Assembly: GCA_020634975.1 (NCBI GenBank)
Contig: JACKAQ010000002.1
Span: 620,001 to 684,000 of the forward strand
Direction: 5' to 3'
Length of the DNA: 64,000 nt
DNA from: JACKAQ01 sp020634975 [NCBI: Calditrichia bacterium]
GTDB taxonomy: Bacteria > Calditrichota > Calditrichia > RBG-13-44-9
Shown here: in pieces, positions 34,512-44,390 of the stretch
Numbering within the stretch: the stretch's first letter is position 1
How the letters are laid out: each line of letters begins with the position of its first letter
The notes under the pieces: model-generated
What the model saw: only the letters and a program-made list of their open reading frames with translations
What the model was told of the DNA's origin: nothing
The model's database searches: none
Made by a program: the position numbers and the translations under genes

Positions 34512-36776
34512 TCAAAATGTAAATTCTGCGCCGAAAATCCAGTTTCTGCCGGGCATCCGGTAGCGCGCAAGCTCTTCGTATTCCGTATCCAGAATATTGT
34601 TTAACGACACCGAAAACTGCACGGTCGGGTTTAGTTTATACAGCAGTTTGCTGTTCATCACCCAAAATGCATCGGGTTTTGATGAGGGGTAAAGGAACAC
34701 TTCGTCGATGGCACTGCGGTAACGACCGTTCACGTTCAACGTGAGTGATTGATACCGGAAATCCGAGTTGAGGTGCATGCTGTGTTTGGCGCGATATGCC
34801 AAAATATCATCCACCCGATTGGGCGATTGATCTTTCGCATCCAAATATGTATAGTTGAACGAACCGCGCCAATGGCGATTCCAGTGTGCGTTCAGCGTGA
34901 TTTCAACACCTTGCATCAACGCTTTGAATAAATTGCGTACCTGAAAAAAGGGATAAGTAACGCCCTTTTCTTCTTTGATATCCACCCAATAAATCATGTC
35001 ATCGTATTGATAACGGAACAACGCAACATCGAGATCGGCGGCACGGCTGAATTGCCAGCGCGTTCCGATTTCCAGCGAATATTGCATTTTCTCCGCATCC
35101 AGATCCGGGTTGGGCTCAAACAATGTTCCACCACCGATTTCTCGTTGAAAAAAGCGCTCCGCAATGGTCGGCGCACGAAACGCCTGCGCCATCAGCAAAC
35201 GAATACTCATATCTTCAGTCGGACGGTAAACAAATGATATTTTTGGACTTAGCTGACTCAATGTTTTGCCACGAACTAAATGATTGTGGTCGTATCGAAT
35301 GCCTAAAGTGCTGATCAATTTTGGATGTGGCGTGTATTCATATTGCATAAATCCGGCAATGTTATTTATCTGGCGATTGCCATAAAGCACCGTATCCGGC
35401 GAAGATTCAACATGATCAACCTGGGTGTCGATCCCGGCAATCAGGTAATGTTTCTCATTTACAAACCAGTCCAATTGAGAAATATTGCCAAATTTTTGCC
35501 CGTCGATGACTGTTTTTGTGCCAAACGGCTCGTTGAACGGGATCTCGTAATTCGGGTCATCTTCGTTAAAATATGAGCGCGCAGCGTTCAAATAGTAATA
35601 AAATCGCGAAGAATATTTAACATTGCTGTTGGGAACCGCCCAATAATGAACATCCGCATTAAACTGCCGTTTTACCTGACGGTCGTCAGTATATTCATCC
35701 TTTACCCTTAGCGGTTCTGCGCCGTTCAGCCATGAGTGGGGATAATCGTTTTCTGCATAACCGCCGCCAACGGTAATTTCTACGTTGCGGTTGTATTTTA
35801 ACCCGAGCATAATTTTGCTGAAAACATCATAAAATTCATATGCTGTATTTTGGGCGTGACCGTCCGAATGTTTGCGGCTGACGTTGAACAAATAACTAAC
35901 CTCGCCGGCTGATCCGGAATAGCTTAATTCGGCTTCGCTTTGGTAACGGCGCGAATCGTAATACTTTAATGCCTTCGGCGCATCTTCCAGAAAACCGCCT
36001 TTCAACGAGATGGAGGTCAGCGATTTATACGATGGCCGTCGCGTAATCACGTTCACCACGCCACCCATTGCGGTCGAGCCGTAAAGGCTTGAAAATGCAC
36101 CTTTTACGACCTCAACTCGTTCGATCAATTTGGTGGGAACGAGGCTCCAGTATGCACCGCCGGCATCCGATGTCAACGCCGGGCGACCGTCAATCATCAA
36201 CAAAACGCGATTGCCAATGCCACCACCGGCGACATCCGAACTGCCGCGAATCCCTAAGCTTTGCACATTTACACCGGTTGTCCGATACACCGAAACCCCC
36301 GGAACGGATTCCAAAGCCTGATCAAATGTGGTCACCGGTCGCGATTCGAGCTCCTCTGCGCGGAGAATCACCACGCTGGCAGGTGCCATTTTTGCGGTTT
36401 GTTCCTTTCGCGCAGCCGTAACCAGCACAGCTTCACTTTCGATTTCTGTGGGCATGAGCGCGATATCCCGCGAAAGCAATTTTCCGTTGGTGATAGTGAT
36501 TCTTTCCCGAAATGTCGCATATCCCAATCGCGATACTTCCAGCGTGTAATTTCCCGGTGGAATATAACGAATAACATAGTGACCGTCTGCACTGGTTTCG
36601 CTGCCGAGCAATACACTATCCAGAAACACATTAACAAAAGCCAGCGGACTTTTCGTTTGGCTGTCGAATACTTTTCCGGCAACAATTCCCGTTTGTTTCA
36701 TCAGAGACTGATTGGTTTGTGCAACCGCGAAAGCGATGGAAAACAGTGCCAGCAATATAGATAAATATTTTGTCAT
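34512..36776 (-). CDS. TonB-dependent outer-membrane receptor with carboxypeptidase-like N-domain
   Basis: 754 aa, signal peptide MTKYLSILLALFSIAFAVAQ. Residues about 28-110 are a carboxypeptidase-D regulatory-like domain (GIVAGKVFDSQTKSPLAFVNV). Residues about 120-240 are the plug (LESVPGVSVYRTTGVNVQSLGIRGSS, VLLMIDGRPALTSDAGG, ERVEVVKGAFSSLYGSTAMGG and VVNVITRRP). The rest is the 22-strand barrel ending GRNWIFGAEFTF with an aromatic terminal residue. It resembles the FepA/BtuB/CirA class, importing a siderophore, cobamide or similar ligand; the ligand cannot be read. A small lipoprotein gene lies upstream in the same direction. Confidence 0.92.
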   Translation of the reverse strand: MTKYLSILLALFSIAFAVAQTNQSLMKQTGIVAGKVFDSQTKSPLAFVNVFLDSVLLGSETSADGHYVIRYIPPGNYTLEVSRLGYATFRERITITNGKLLSRDIALMPTEIESEAVLVTAARKEQTAKMAPASVVILRAEELESRPVTTFDQALESVPGVSVYRTTGVNVQSLGIRGSSDVAGGGIGNRVLLMIDGRPALTSDAGGAYWSLVPTKLIERVEVVKGAFSSLYGSTAMGGVVNVITRRPSYKSLTSISLKGGFLEDAPKALKYYDSRRYQSEAELSYSGSAGEVSYLFNVSRKHSDGHAQNTAYEFYDVFSKIMLGLKYNRNVEITVGGGYAENDYPHSWLNGAEPLRVKDEYTDDRQVKRQFNADVHYWAVPNSNVKYSSRFYYYLNAARSYFNEDDPNYEIPFNEPFGTKTVIDGQKFGNISQLDWFVNEKHYLIAGIDTQVDHVESSPDTVLYGNRQINNIAGFMQYEYTPHPKLISTLGIRYDHNHLVRGKTLSQLSPKISFVYRPTEDMSIRLLMAQAFRAPTIAERFFQREIGGGTLFEPNPDLDAEKMQYSLEIGTRWQFSRAADLDVALFRYQYDDMIYWVDIKEEKGVTYPFFQVRNLFKALMQGVEITLNAHWNRHWRGSFNYTYLDAKDQSPNRVDDILAYRAKHSMHLNSDFRYQSLTLNVNGRYRSAIDEVFLYPSSKPDAFWVMNSKLLYKLNPTVQFSVSLNNILDTEYEELARYRMPGRNWIFGAEFTF

Positions 36777-36890
36777 TCATTCCTCATTCGAAACAGGGCA
36801 ATCAATTTGCTGATCAATTAACACAGAATGCCCGAACGATAATTTGTCCGAGCATTCCTCAATATTACGATAGCCAGATGTGAAACCGGA

Positions 36891-37394
36891 TCACGGAGAA
36901 TAATTCAGATTTGCAACGATATTTAAACCAGTCAGGTCGATGTTGTCATTGTCAATTGTGACAGATTTCGGACCAAAAGCCTGATCCGGCAAATTACCCT
37001 GCGGGGTGGGGAAAACGCCAACGCTATCGGTGAATTGCCAGTACATGCCGATCAACTGAGTCGCAGCAGGATTTTGCGGGTCCCGGGCGCTCACATAAAT
37101 TGCAGTATATGTCCCTTTTTCCAATCCTTCGATGGTGTAATTGTATGTTGTGGTTCCGCTTGCAATCGGATCGGTGAAGCCGTCCGGTGCTGCCATTGGA
37201 ATGTATGGCGCAGACAAATTTTGATAAATCGATACCTGAACTTCGCGGGATGCGGGCCAAGTGCCAACAAACGTAACCGTTCCGGAAACACTGCCGGTAT
37301 CCGGTGCAGTCGGATCATCATCGCTGCAACCACCAAAAAAAATAAAACCCACCACCATTCCAACGCCGATAATACCTCTCAACCAGTTACTCAT
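36891..37394 (-). CDS. Small lipoprotein with carboxypeptidase-regulatory-like beta domain
   Basis: 167 aa. Lipoprotein signal with Cys23 (VVGFIFFGGCSDDDPTAP). The remainder is one beta-rich domain: GSVSGTVTFVGTWPASREVQ, TTTYNYTIEGLEKGTYTAIYVS and SVTIDNDNIDLTGLNI, resembling carboxypeptidase-regulatory or PEGA-like domains. No enzyme motifs. It precedes the TonB receptor by 114 bp on the same strand and may be its surface-exposed or periplasmic partner. I do not recognise a named family. Confidence 0.75.
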   Translation of the reverse strand: MSNWLRGIIGVGMVVGFIFFGGCSDDDPTAPDTGSVSGTVTFVGTWPASREVQVSIYQNLSAPYIPMAAPDGFTDPIASGTTTYNYTIEGLEKGTYTAIYVSARDPQNPAATQLIGMYWQFTDSVGVFPTPQGNLPDQAFGPKSVTIDNDNIDLTGLNIVANLNYSP

Positions 37395-37802
37395 AATTCC
37401 TTAACTCCTTTAATTTGTATTTCGTATCGTCGTTTTCGACGCAACTGCGTCCGATTTTTAAAACGTCAATTAAGATTGCAAGTCAGGTGCCAAAGTAGAA
37501 CGATTCAAAACTAACCGATGGATCTTTTCGCTAAACCTATGTTTATTTGTAGTTTATGTATAGCGTTTGCCTAACCTGGTTTCTTTTCAAAAAGCTGTTT
37601 CGTTTCACATTGAAATAAAAGCTGTTTCAATTTGGAAATATTTGGTGAGAAAACGCATTTTTGTGGCACCGGTTTGAAATTCACGCCATTCGGATTAGGC
37701 GATAAATTGCTTGCAATAGTTTTTATGCATGGCTTAAATTCGCGGTTTCTAAAAGGAATAGGGTAGCGAAGTCATAACCATTGTTCAAAAAGGAAATTAT
37801 TT
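37395..37802. other. Intergenic region between divergent lipoprotein and thrA genes
   Basis: 408 bp, AT-rich, no coding frame. It contains a 12-bp direct repeat, AAAAGCTGTTTC, at 37590-37601 and 37617-37628 (27-bp period, so copies are not on exactly the same face of the helix). No threonine/isoleucine-rich leader peptide or attenuator was found before thrA, and no cobalamin riboswitch motif before the receptor/lipoprotein side. Confidence 0.45.
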
Positions 37803-40280
37803 GTGAAAATTCGTGTACTGAAATTTGGTGGAACCTCTGTCGGAACGCCGGAACGGGTAAAAAATGTTGTTGATATTTTGATAAAAGGGCAGGAAAAACA
37901 ACCACTTGCAGTAATTGTTTCTGCATTTAGCGGTGTTACAGATCAGCTCATCGAAATGTGCACTATTGCCAGCCGTGGTGACGAAAAGTATCTGACTATT
38001 TTGGATAAATTCATCGAAAAACACAACCAGTTTGCAGATGCATTGCTCGGAAACGAGCGACAAACCATTGCAAAACTGTTCGATGCGAAAATTGCCAATT
38101 TACGGGATTTATTGCACGGTATTTTTTTACTGAAAGAATTATCGCTGAAATCGCTGGATTTTGTGATGTGCTTCGGTGAATGGTTTTCCTGCCAGATTAT
38201 CACCGCAAAACTGCGCGAAGCTGCTGTTTCTGCTGAATTTGTAGATGCCAGAAAACTGGTGCGCACCGATGCACGTTTCGGTAGTGCGCGGGTCGATTTC
38301 GCAACAACCAGCGAGTTGACCAACTACTATTTTACGGCATCCGAAAAACGGGTGCAGGTTATCACGGGATTTTGCGGCGCCACCGAAAACGGCGAAACCA
38401 CCACTCTCGGACGCAGCGGTTCGGATTACAGCGCAGCCATTTTTGGCGCAGCGCTCAACGCACCGGAAATCGAAATCTGGACGGATGTGGACGGCGTAAT
38501 GACCGCCGATCCCCGAAAAGTACCGGAGGCATTTACCCAACCGGTGCTGTCGTATGAGGAAGCGTTGGAAATGTCCCATTTTGGCGCAAAGGTGATTCAT
38601 CCGCCAACCATGCTCCCGGCAATGCGCAAAAATATCCCGATTCGAATTTTGAACACCTTCAATCCTGATTTTCCTGGCACGCTTATCCGGCGAAATTTAG
38701 CCGAAAATGGCGGCGAAAAACCCGAATCGCATATCACACATGCGATCAAAGGGGTCACATCTATTTCCCGGGTGGGATTATTGCGCATCGAGGGTACCGG
38801 AATGATCGGCGTTGCCGGCACATCGATGCGTATCTTCAGCGCGCTGGCGGCGGCGGGAATCAACGTCATTTTGATTACACAAGCATCGTCCGAACATTCG
38901 ATTTGTCTCGCGGTTGCTCCAGGCGACGCCAAATCCGCCCGCGAACTGCTGAACGAAGAATTTGAACTGGAAATTCAGGCCAACCGGATCAACCCGCCGG
39001 TTTTGGAAGAGAATTTAAGTATTGTCGCGATCGTTGGCGAAAATATGCGCCACACGCCCGGTATTTCCGGCAGATTTTTCAACGCGTTGGGCAGCCGCAA
39101 AATAAACGTTGTGGCAATTGCGCAGGGTTCATCGGAGCTGAATATTTCTGTCGTGATTTCCGCGGCGGACGAAACCCGCGCGGTGCGTGCCATTCACGAG
39201 GCATTTTTTGGCAGGATTTCGCATCGATTGAACGTGCTGGTTGCCGGAATCGGTTTGGTGGGCGGAACGTTGCTCCAACAAATCGCCGAAAATCAGGAGC
39301 GATTGCGCACGGAAAATGATTCGGAAATCCGGGTTGTCGGCATCGCCAATTCACGAAAAGCATTGCTGAATCCTAAAGGAATTTCGCTGGAAAACTGGCC
39401 AACGGATTTCGCAAAATCAGCGGAAACTGCGTCCATTGAAAACACCGTTAACAATTTGATTTCACTAAACTTACCAAATTGTGTTTTTGTGGATTGCAGC
39501 GCCAGCGAAACGGTTGTGGCGCAATATGCGACACTGCTGAATCACGAAATTTCTGTGGTCACACCCAACAAAAAAGCCGCCGCCGGAACCTTTGATGATT
39601 TTGCAAATCTGAAAAAAATTTGTGCCCGCAGCGGCGCAAAATTTCTTTACGAAACCAATGTTGGTGCCGGATTACCGGTGATCAGCACCTTAAAAGATTT
39701 GCACAACAGCGGCGACCGGATCATCAAAATTGAAGGTGTTTTGTCCGGAACTTTGAGTTACATTTTTAATCGATTCGACGGATCGACGCCGTTTAGCGCA
39801 GTTGTTCGCGAGGCGCAGCAGTTGGGCTACACCGAGCCGGATCCCCGTGATGATTTGAACGGTTTGGACGTTGCCCGAAAGCTGCTCATTCTCGCCAGAG
39901 AAGCCGGATTGCGCATTGAGTTGAGCGATATCGCGCTGGAAAATCTGGTCAGCGACAGCGCCGGAAAAGCCAAAACGGTCGATGAATTTTTCGAAAAACT
40001 GGCCGCAGATGACGCACAATTCGCGGAAAAACAATCGGCGGCGCAACGGGTGAAAAAACGGCTGCGTTACATCGCTACGCTGGAGAACGGCAACGCGACT
40101 GTCCAATTAATCGCGGTTGATGATTCGCACCCGTTTTTCAACCTGACCGGCAGCGACAACATGATCAGCTTCACCACCGAGCGATACCGGGAAAACCCGC
40201 TGGTGGTCCGTGGACCGGGCGCCGGAGCTGCCGTTACGGCTGCGGGTGTTTTTGCAGATATTATTCGTATCATCCAATAA
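37803..40280 (+). CDS. thrA: Bifunctional aspartate kinase/homoserine dehydrogenase I
   Basis: 825 aa, GTG start at 37803 with AAGGAAA upstream. Residues 1 to about 290 are aspartokinase (VLKFGGTSVGTPERVKNV, LGRSGSDYSAAIFGAAL). About 310-460 are two ACT regulatory domains (GTGMIGVAGTSMRIFSALAA, ISGRFFNALGSRKINVVAIAQGSSE). About 465-825 is homoserine dehydrogenase (NADP loop VAGIGLVGGTLLQQI; VTPNKKAAAG; ETNVGAGLPVISTLKDL; GVLSGTLSYIFN). It catalyses the first and third steps from aspartate to threonine and is probably feedback-inhibited by threonine through the ACT pair. It is first of thrABC, with 14 bp to thrB. Confidence 0.97.
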   Translation: MKIRVLKFGGTSVGTPERVKNVVDILIKGQEKQPLAVIVSAFSGVTDQLIEMCTIASRGDEKYLTILDKFIEKHNQFADALLGNERQTIAKLFDAKIANLRDLLHGIFLLKELSLKSLDFVMCFGEWFSCQIITAKLREAAVSAEFVDARKLVRTDARFGSARVDFATTSELTNYYFTASEKRVQVITGFCGATENGETTTLGRSGSDYSAAIFGAALNAPEIEIWTDVDGVMTADPRKVPEAFTQPVLSYEEALEMSHFGAKVIHPPTMLPAMRKNIPIRILNTFNPDFPGTLIRRNLAENGGEKPESHITHAIKGVTSISRVGLLRIEGTGMIGVAGTSMRIFSALAAAGINVILITQASSEHSICLAVAPGDAKSARELLNEEFELEIQANRINPPVLEENLSIVAIVGENMRHTPGISGRFFNALGSRKINVVAIAQGSSELNISVVISAADETRAVRAIHEAFFGRISHRLNVLVAGIGLVGGTLLQQIAENQERLRTENDSEIRVVGIANSRKALLNPKGISLENWPTDFAKSAETASIENTVNNLISLNLPNCVFVDCSASETVVAQYATLLNHEISVVTPNKKAAAGTFDDFANLKKICARSGAKFLYETNVGAGLPVISTLKDLHNSGDRIIKIEGVLSGTLSYIFNRFDGSTPFSAVVREAQQLGYTEPDPRDDLNGLDVARKLLILAREAGLRIELSDIALENLVSDSAGKAKTVDEFFEKLAADDAQFAEKQSAAQRVKKRLRYIATLENGNATVQLIAVDDSHPFFNLTGSDNMISFTTERYRENPLVVRGPGAGAAVTAAGVFADIIRIIQ

Positions 40281-40294
40281 ATTCTGGAACTTAG

Positions 40295-41224
40295 ATGAAC
40301 AGTGAAATTACTATTTTCGCACCCGCAACGGTTGCCAATGTCGCCTGCGGATTTGATGTGATGGGATTCGCCATTGAGCACCTCGGCGACCGGGTGACCG
40401 CCCGGCTCAGCGAACAGCCCGGCGTAAAAATCGCCGCCATTCACGGCGATAACGGACGATTGCCGCTGGATTTGCACAAAAATACCGCCGGCGTTGCAGT
40501 CATGAAATTGCTCGAAACCCTCGATCAGGTGACCAATCTCGAGATCGAAATTTACAAAGAAATGCCGTTGGCCAGCGGAATGGGCTCCAGCGCTGCCAGT
40601 GCGGTTGCAGCCGTAGTTGCAGTCAACGAATTGTTGGGCGCTCCGTTAAGCTACCGCGAATTGCTGCCGGTTGCGATGGAAGGTGAAACGGTTGCATCCG
40701 GGCTGGCGCATGCGGATAATATCGCTCCGGCGCTGCTCGGTGGCATCATTTTAATTCGCAGCTACGATCCGCTGGATGTGCTGCAATTGCCCGCACCGAG
40801 GGAATTGCGCTGTGTCATTTTGCATCCCGCAATCGAAATCCGCACATCCGATACGCGCGGCAAATTACCGGAAAGCATTCGCCTAAAAGATGCATTGTCG
40901 CAAGTTGGAAATTTCGGCGCACTCGTTGCCGGATTGTTACGAGAGGATTACGATTTGATCGGTCGCTCGCTGCACGATGTAATTGCCGAACCCTGCCGGT
41001 CCCCGCTGATTCCCGGATTTGCCCAAATCAAACAAGCCGCACTGGACGCAGGCGCTTTCGGATGCAGCATTTCCGGTTCCGGGCCATCTATTTTTGCATT
41101 TTGCACCAACGATGACACCGCAATTGCAATCGGAAAAGCCATGCAAAACGCATGCGCAGCTCACGGTGTCGAGAGCAAATATTATTGTTCGCGAATTAAT
41201 CCGGTTGGCGCCGTTCGCGTTTAA
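40295..41224 (+). CDS. thrB: Homoserine kinase
   Basis: 309 aa GHMP kinase. It starts ITIFAPATVANVACGFDVMGFA, typical of ThrB; the ATP loop is PLASGMGSSAASAVAAV, and the C-terminal GAFGCSISGSGPSIFAF is GHMP motif 3. It phosphorylates L-homoserine with ATP. Its position between thrA and thrC confirms the assignment. Confidence 0.97.
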   Translation: MNSEITIFAPATVANVACGFDVMGFAIEHLGDRVTARLSEQPGVKIAAIHGDNGRLPLDLHKNTAGVAVMKLLETLDQVTNLEIEIYKEMPLASGMGSSAASAVAAVVAVNELLGAPLSYRELLPVAMEGETVASGLAHADNIAPALLGGIILIRSYDPLDVLQLPAPRELRCVILHPAIEIRTSDTRGKLPESIRLKDALSQVGNFGALVAGLLREDYDLIGRSLHDVIAEPCRSPLIPGFAQIKQAALDAGAFGCSISGSGPSIFAFCTNDDTAIAIGKAMQNACAAHGVESKYYCSRINPVGAVRV

Positions 41225-41258
41225 AACAATATGCTAAACTATTGAATACACTAATTTT

Positions 41259-42569
41259 ATGAAATTTTACAGCACCAATAATTCTGCCCATCGCGTTGAT
41301 TTTCGTGATGCTGTTTTGACCGGATTGCCGCCGGATAACGGGCTATACATGCCCGAAAACATCCCGCAAATTCCGGTTGAAAAAATCCGCGCTTTCGGAC
41401 AAATGACGTTTCAGGAAATTGCAAACGTGATGGCAGATAACCTGCTTTCGGAAAGCATCGAGCCGCATGTTTTACGGAAAGTGATCGAAACGGCCATTAA
41501 TTTTGACGCACCGCTGGTTCCTGTCGAACCGGATATTTTTTCGCTGGAATTGTTTCACGGGCCGACGCTCGCATTCAAGGATTTTGCAGCGCGATTTATG
41601 GCGCAATTGATGGGTCATTTTGTGCAAAATGACGACCGCGAACTTACGATTTTAGTAGCAACTTCCGGTGATACGGGAAGTGCGGTTGCCAACGGTTTTT
41701 ATCGCGTTCCGGGAATTCGGGTGATCGTGTTGTATCCTTCCGGCAAGGTGAGCCAAATTCAGGAAAAACAGCTAACTACGCTCGGCGAAAATATCATTGC
41801 GCTGGAAATTGACGGCACATTTGACGAGTGCCAAACGTTGGTGAAACAGGCGTTTTTGGATGGCGAATTGCAGAAAAATTTCCGGTTGACATCTGCAAAT
41901 TCTATCAACATCGCACGGTTGATTCCGCAATCATTTTATTACGGTTACGCGTGGTCGCGATTGCCCAAACCATTTGGCGATTCGGTGTTTTCGGTGCCGA
42001 GCGGCAATTTTGGCAATCTCACCGCAGGGTTGATGGCAACAATTGCGGGCGTGCCGATCACCCGATTTGTCGCCGCAACCAACGTGAATGATGTTGTTCC
42101 GGCATATTTGCAAAACGGGGAATTTTTGCCGAAACCGTCGGTTCACACTATCTCGAATGCAATGGATGTGGGGAACCCCAGTAATTTTGTGCGAATGCTC
42201 GCGTTGTTCAATCACGATTTGAACCGAATCAGAAAATCGGTTTCCGGATTTGCATTTACGGACGAGGAAACCCGCAAAACAATGCGGGAAATTTACGATC
42301 GAACAGGCTATGTTTTGGATCCGCACGGCGCGGTCGGATATTTGGGGTTGCAACAATTTCTCGCCCGGCAAACCGGGAAATGGCAGGGTGTTTTTCTGGA
42401 AACTGCGCATCCGGTCAAATTTCTCGATGTGGTGGAATCAACCATCGGAATCTCACCGGAAATTCCGGCACAACTGACGGAAGCGCTGTCAAAAGAAAAA
42501 ATTGCTCGCTCGCTGCCAAGCGAATTTTCGATATTTAAAAATTATTTGATGGATGCTCTGCGAAAGTAG
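41259..42569 (+). CDS. thrC: Threonine synthase
   Basis: 436 aa PLP enzyme. The lysine that binds PLP is in GPTLAFKDFAARFMAQ; the phosphate-contact segment is VATSGDTGSAVANGF; FSVPSGNFGNLTAGLMA and LDPHGAVGYLGLQQF are also diagnostic. The N-terminus (YSTNNSAHRVDFRDAVLTGLPPDNG) is of the E. coli/fungal ThrC class. It converts O-phospho-homoserine to threonine. Last gene of thrABC. Confidence 0.97.
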   Translation: MKFYSTNNSAHRVDFRDAVLTGLPPDNGLYMPENIPQIPVEKIRAFGQMTFQEIANVMADNLLSESIEPHVLRKVIETAINFDAPLVPVEPDIFSLELFHGPTLAFKDFAARFMAQLMGHFVQNDDRELTILVATSGDTGSAVANGFYRVPGIRVIVLYPSGKVSQIQEKQLTTLGENIIALEIDGTFDECQTLVKQAFLDGELQKNFRLTSANSINIARLIPQSFYYGYAWSRLPKPFGDSVFSVPSGNFGNLTAGLMATIAGVPITRFVAATNVNDVVPAYLQNGEFLPKPSVHTISNAMDVGNPSNFVRMLALFNHDLNRIRKSVSGFAFTDEETRKTMREIYDRTGYVLDPHGAVGYLGLQQFLARQTGKWQGVFLETAHPVKFLDVVESTIGISPEIPAQLTEALSKEKIARSLPSEFSIFKNYLMDALRK

Positions 42570-42581
42570 CCGACAAAAAGA

Positions 42582-42604
42582 AATCCCCGCTTTTGGCGGG
42601 GATT
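42582..42604 (-). terminator. Terminator for the etfB-etfA operon (and end of thrABC)
   Basis: AATCCCCGC (42582-42590) pairs with GCGGGGATT (42596-42604) across a 5-nt loop. On the - strand the stem is followed by TCTTTTTG, so it suits etfA; on the + strand no T-run follows, but it may still stop thrC readthrough. Confidence 0.75.
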
Positions 42605-42634
42605 AAACATCATATCTGAATAATAATCAACATC

Positions 42635-43609
42635 TTATTCGCCCGATTTAATATGCTTCACAGCTTCGGTCATTGCGGGCAGAACTTCGAACAAATCGCC
42701 AACGATGCCGTAATCTGCCACTTTGAAAATTGGTGCATCGGCATCTTTGTTGATCGCAACAATGAATTTCGAAGACGAAATTCCCGCGATGTGCTGAATG
42801 GCTCCGGAAATTCCGGCGGCGATATATAATTGAGGGGAAACCGTTTTTCCGGTTTGCCCGACGTGTTCGCCGTGCGGACGCCAGCCTTCGTCAGAAACGG
42901 GTCGGGAACAGCCTGTGGCAGCGCCTAACGCATCCGCCAGCTTTTCGATGAGCTGCCAGTTCTCCGGACCTTTCAGCCCGCGACCGCCGCTGACAACGAT
43001 ATCTGCCTGCGTTACGTCAATTTTGCCGCCTTCGCCGGTTGCAACTTCTTCGACAACTGCTTTCGGATCGGGCAGGGCAGGGGACATCGTTTCAACGGAA
43101 ACAGCAGTTGCGGATTCCACCGCCTTTACACTTTTGGGGCGAAGGGTCGCCAGCGCTGGTGTTGACTGGATGCTAATATCTGCCAAAACTTTTCCGGCAT
43201 ACATCGGTCGGGTGAATATAAATTTACCACCATCGGCGCGAAAACTGACGCAATCCTGCGCCAATCCGGCATCCAGCAGCATCGATACGCGTGCCAGCAA
43301 ATCTTTACCGGTAAACGTTGCCGCAGCGATAACCACATCTGCGCCTTTTTCTTTTGCAACAGTTGCTACTGCTTTTGCTGCAACATCCGGGCTGTATTTT
43401 GATAGTTTGCTATCTTCGATTGCAACGGCATTGGCAATGCCGTATTTGCCGGCTTCATTTGCCAGCGACGCTGCATCCGGACCGAGCACCACAGCAGTTG
43501 CGCTGCCGCCGGTTGCATCTGCCATTTGTTTTGCAGCGGTGAACATTTCGTAACTGACTGTTTTCAGTTTTCCCGCTGAACTTTCAGCGATTACAACAAT
43601 GTTTGCCAT
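42635..43609 (-). CDS. etfA: Electron transfer flavoprotein alpha subunit
   Basis: 324 aa. The N-terminal half is the ETF alpha/beta fold; the C-terminal FAD domain shows VSGGRGLKGPENWQLI, RPVSDEGWRPHGEHVGQTGKTVSPQLYIAAGISG (split here as RPVSDEGW and GQTGKTVSPQLYIA) and AINKDADAPIFKVADYGIVGD. With EtfB it carries electrons from acyl-CoA or other dehydrogenases to the quinone pool. It lies 31 bp after etfB in the same direction. No dehydrogenase or ETF-quinone oxidoreductase gene is seen nearby. Confidence 0.96.
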   Translation of the reverse strand: MANIVVIAESSAGKLKTVSYEMFTAAKQMADATGGSATAVVLGPDAASLANEAGKYGIANAVAIEDSKLSKYSPDVAAKAVATVAKEKGADVVIAAATFTGKDLLARVSMLLDAGLAQDCVSFRADGGKFIFTRPMYAGKVLADISIQSTPALATLRPKSVKAVESATAVSVETMSPALPDPKAVVEEVATGEGGKIDVTQADIVVSGGRGLKGPENWQLIEKLADALGAATGCSRPVSDEGWRPHGEHVGQTGKTVSPQLYIAAGISGAIQHIAGISSSKFIVAINKDADAPIFKVADYGIVGDLFEVLPAMTEAVKHIKSGE

Positions 43610-43640
43610 TATTTAATCTCCTGTTTTTTCTCGACTTTGG

Positions 43641-44390
43641 TTAAATCACTTTGGCTTCTTCGCGGAGCAAACGCACGACTTCTGCGGCGTCTTCCGCACC
43701 GTTGGTGAATATTTTACCCGCGTCTTTCGCCGGTGGATAGGCAATTTTTTCAATCACCATTTTGGGTGCGGTCAATGAAACTTCTTTCACATCAATCGAT
43801 TTCTTTTTCGCCTGCATAATGCCTTTTAGTGAACGATATCGCGGTTCGTTCAACTTTCGGTTTGCACCGATAACAGCGGGTAAACCAAAGGAAACACGCT
43901 CGGAACCACCTTCGATTTCGCGCGTTGCAGTTCCGCTGCTGCCGTCAATTTCCAGTCCGATGACGACGGTAACGCAGGGCAAATCGAGTGCGGTTGCAAC
44001 CAATTGCGGCATCTGACCGTGGTCGTCATCGATCGCTTGGCGACCGAGAAAAATCAGATCGAAATTGCCGTCTTTCAACGTTTCGGCGAGTGCTTTTGCG
44101 GTAACCAGCGGATCATCCGGGACTCGCTCAACATTGATTCGCACCGCTTTGTGGGCACCCATCGCCAATGCTTCGCGAATGGTTTTTTCGGCGCTTGCCG
44201 AACCTAAAGTGACAATGGTAACTTCACCACCGTTTTTTTCGGTGAGTTTCAACGCTTCTTCAATTGCAAATTCATCGTAAGGATTGATGATCCATTGAAT
44301 ACCGTCATCTGCCACCGATTTTCCATCGCCGGCAATGGTTACTTTTGTTGTTGTATCCGGCGTTTGTTTTACGCATACAGCTATGTTCAC
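43641..44390 (-). CDS. etfB: Electron transfer flavoprotein beta subunit
   Basis: 249 aa, GTG start at 44390 preceded by AAGGAGG with 8-nt spacing. It begins MNIAVCVKQTPDTTTKV and contains IINPYDEFAIEEALKLTEK, EVTIVTLGSASAEKTIREALAMGAHKA and the AMP-site loop FLGRQAIDDDHGQMPQLVA, all diagnostic of EtfB. Partner of the following etfA. Confidence 0.96.
   Translation of the reverse strand: MNIAVCVKQTPDTTTKVTIAGDGKSVADDGIQWIINPYDEFAIEEALKLTEKNGGEVTIVTLGSASAEKTIREALAMGAHKAVRINVERVPDDPLVTAKALAETLKDGNFDLIFLGRQAIDDDHGQMPQLVATALDLPCVTVVIGLEIDGSSGTATREIEGGSERVSFGLPAVIGANRKLNEPRYRSLKGIMQAKKKSIDVKEVSLTAPKMVIEKIAYPPAKDAGKIFTNGAEDAAEVVRLLREEAKVI

Noticed and set aside
36826-36857. Hairpin between lipoprotein and TonB receptor genes as terminator
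   Set aside because: The stem has two mismatches in 12 pairs and no T-run follows on the - strand.
37700-37802. Threonine-type attenuator leader before thrA
   Set aside because: No short frame rich in Thr/Ile codons and no terminator/antiterminator pair could be found.
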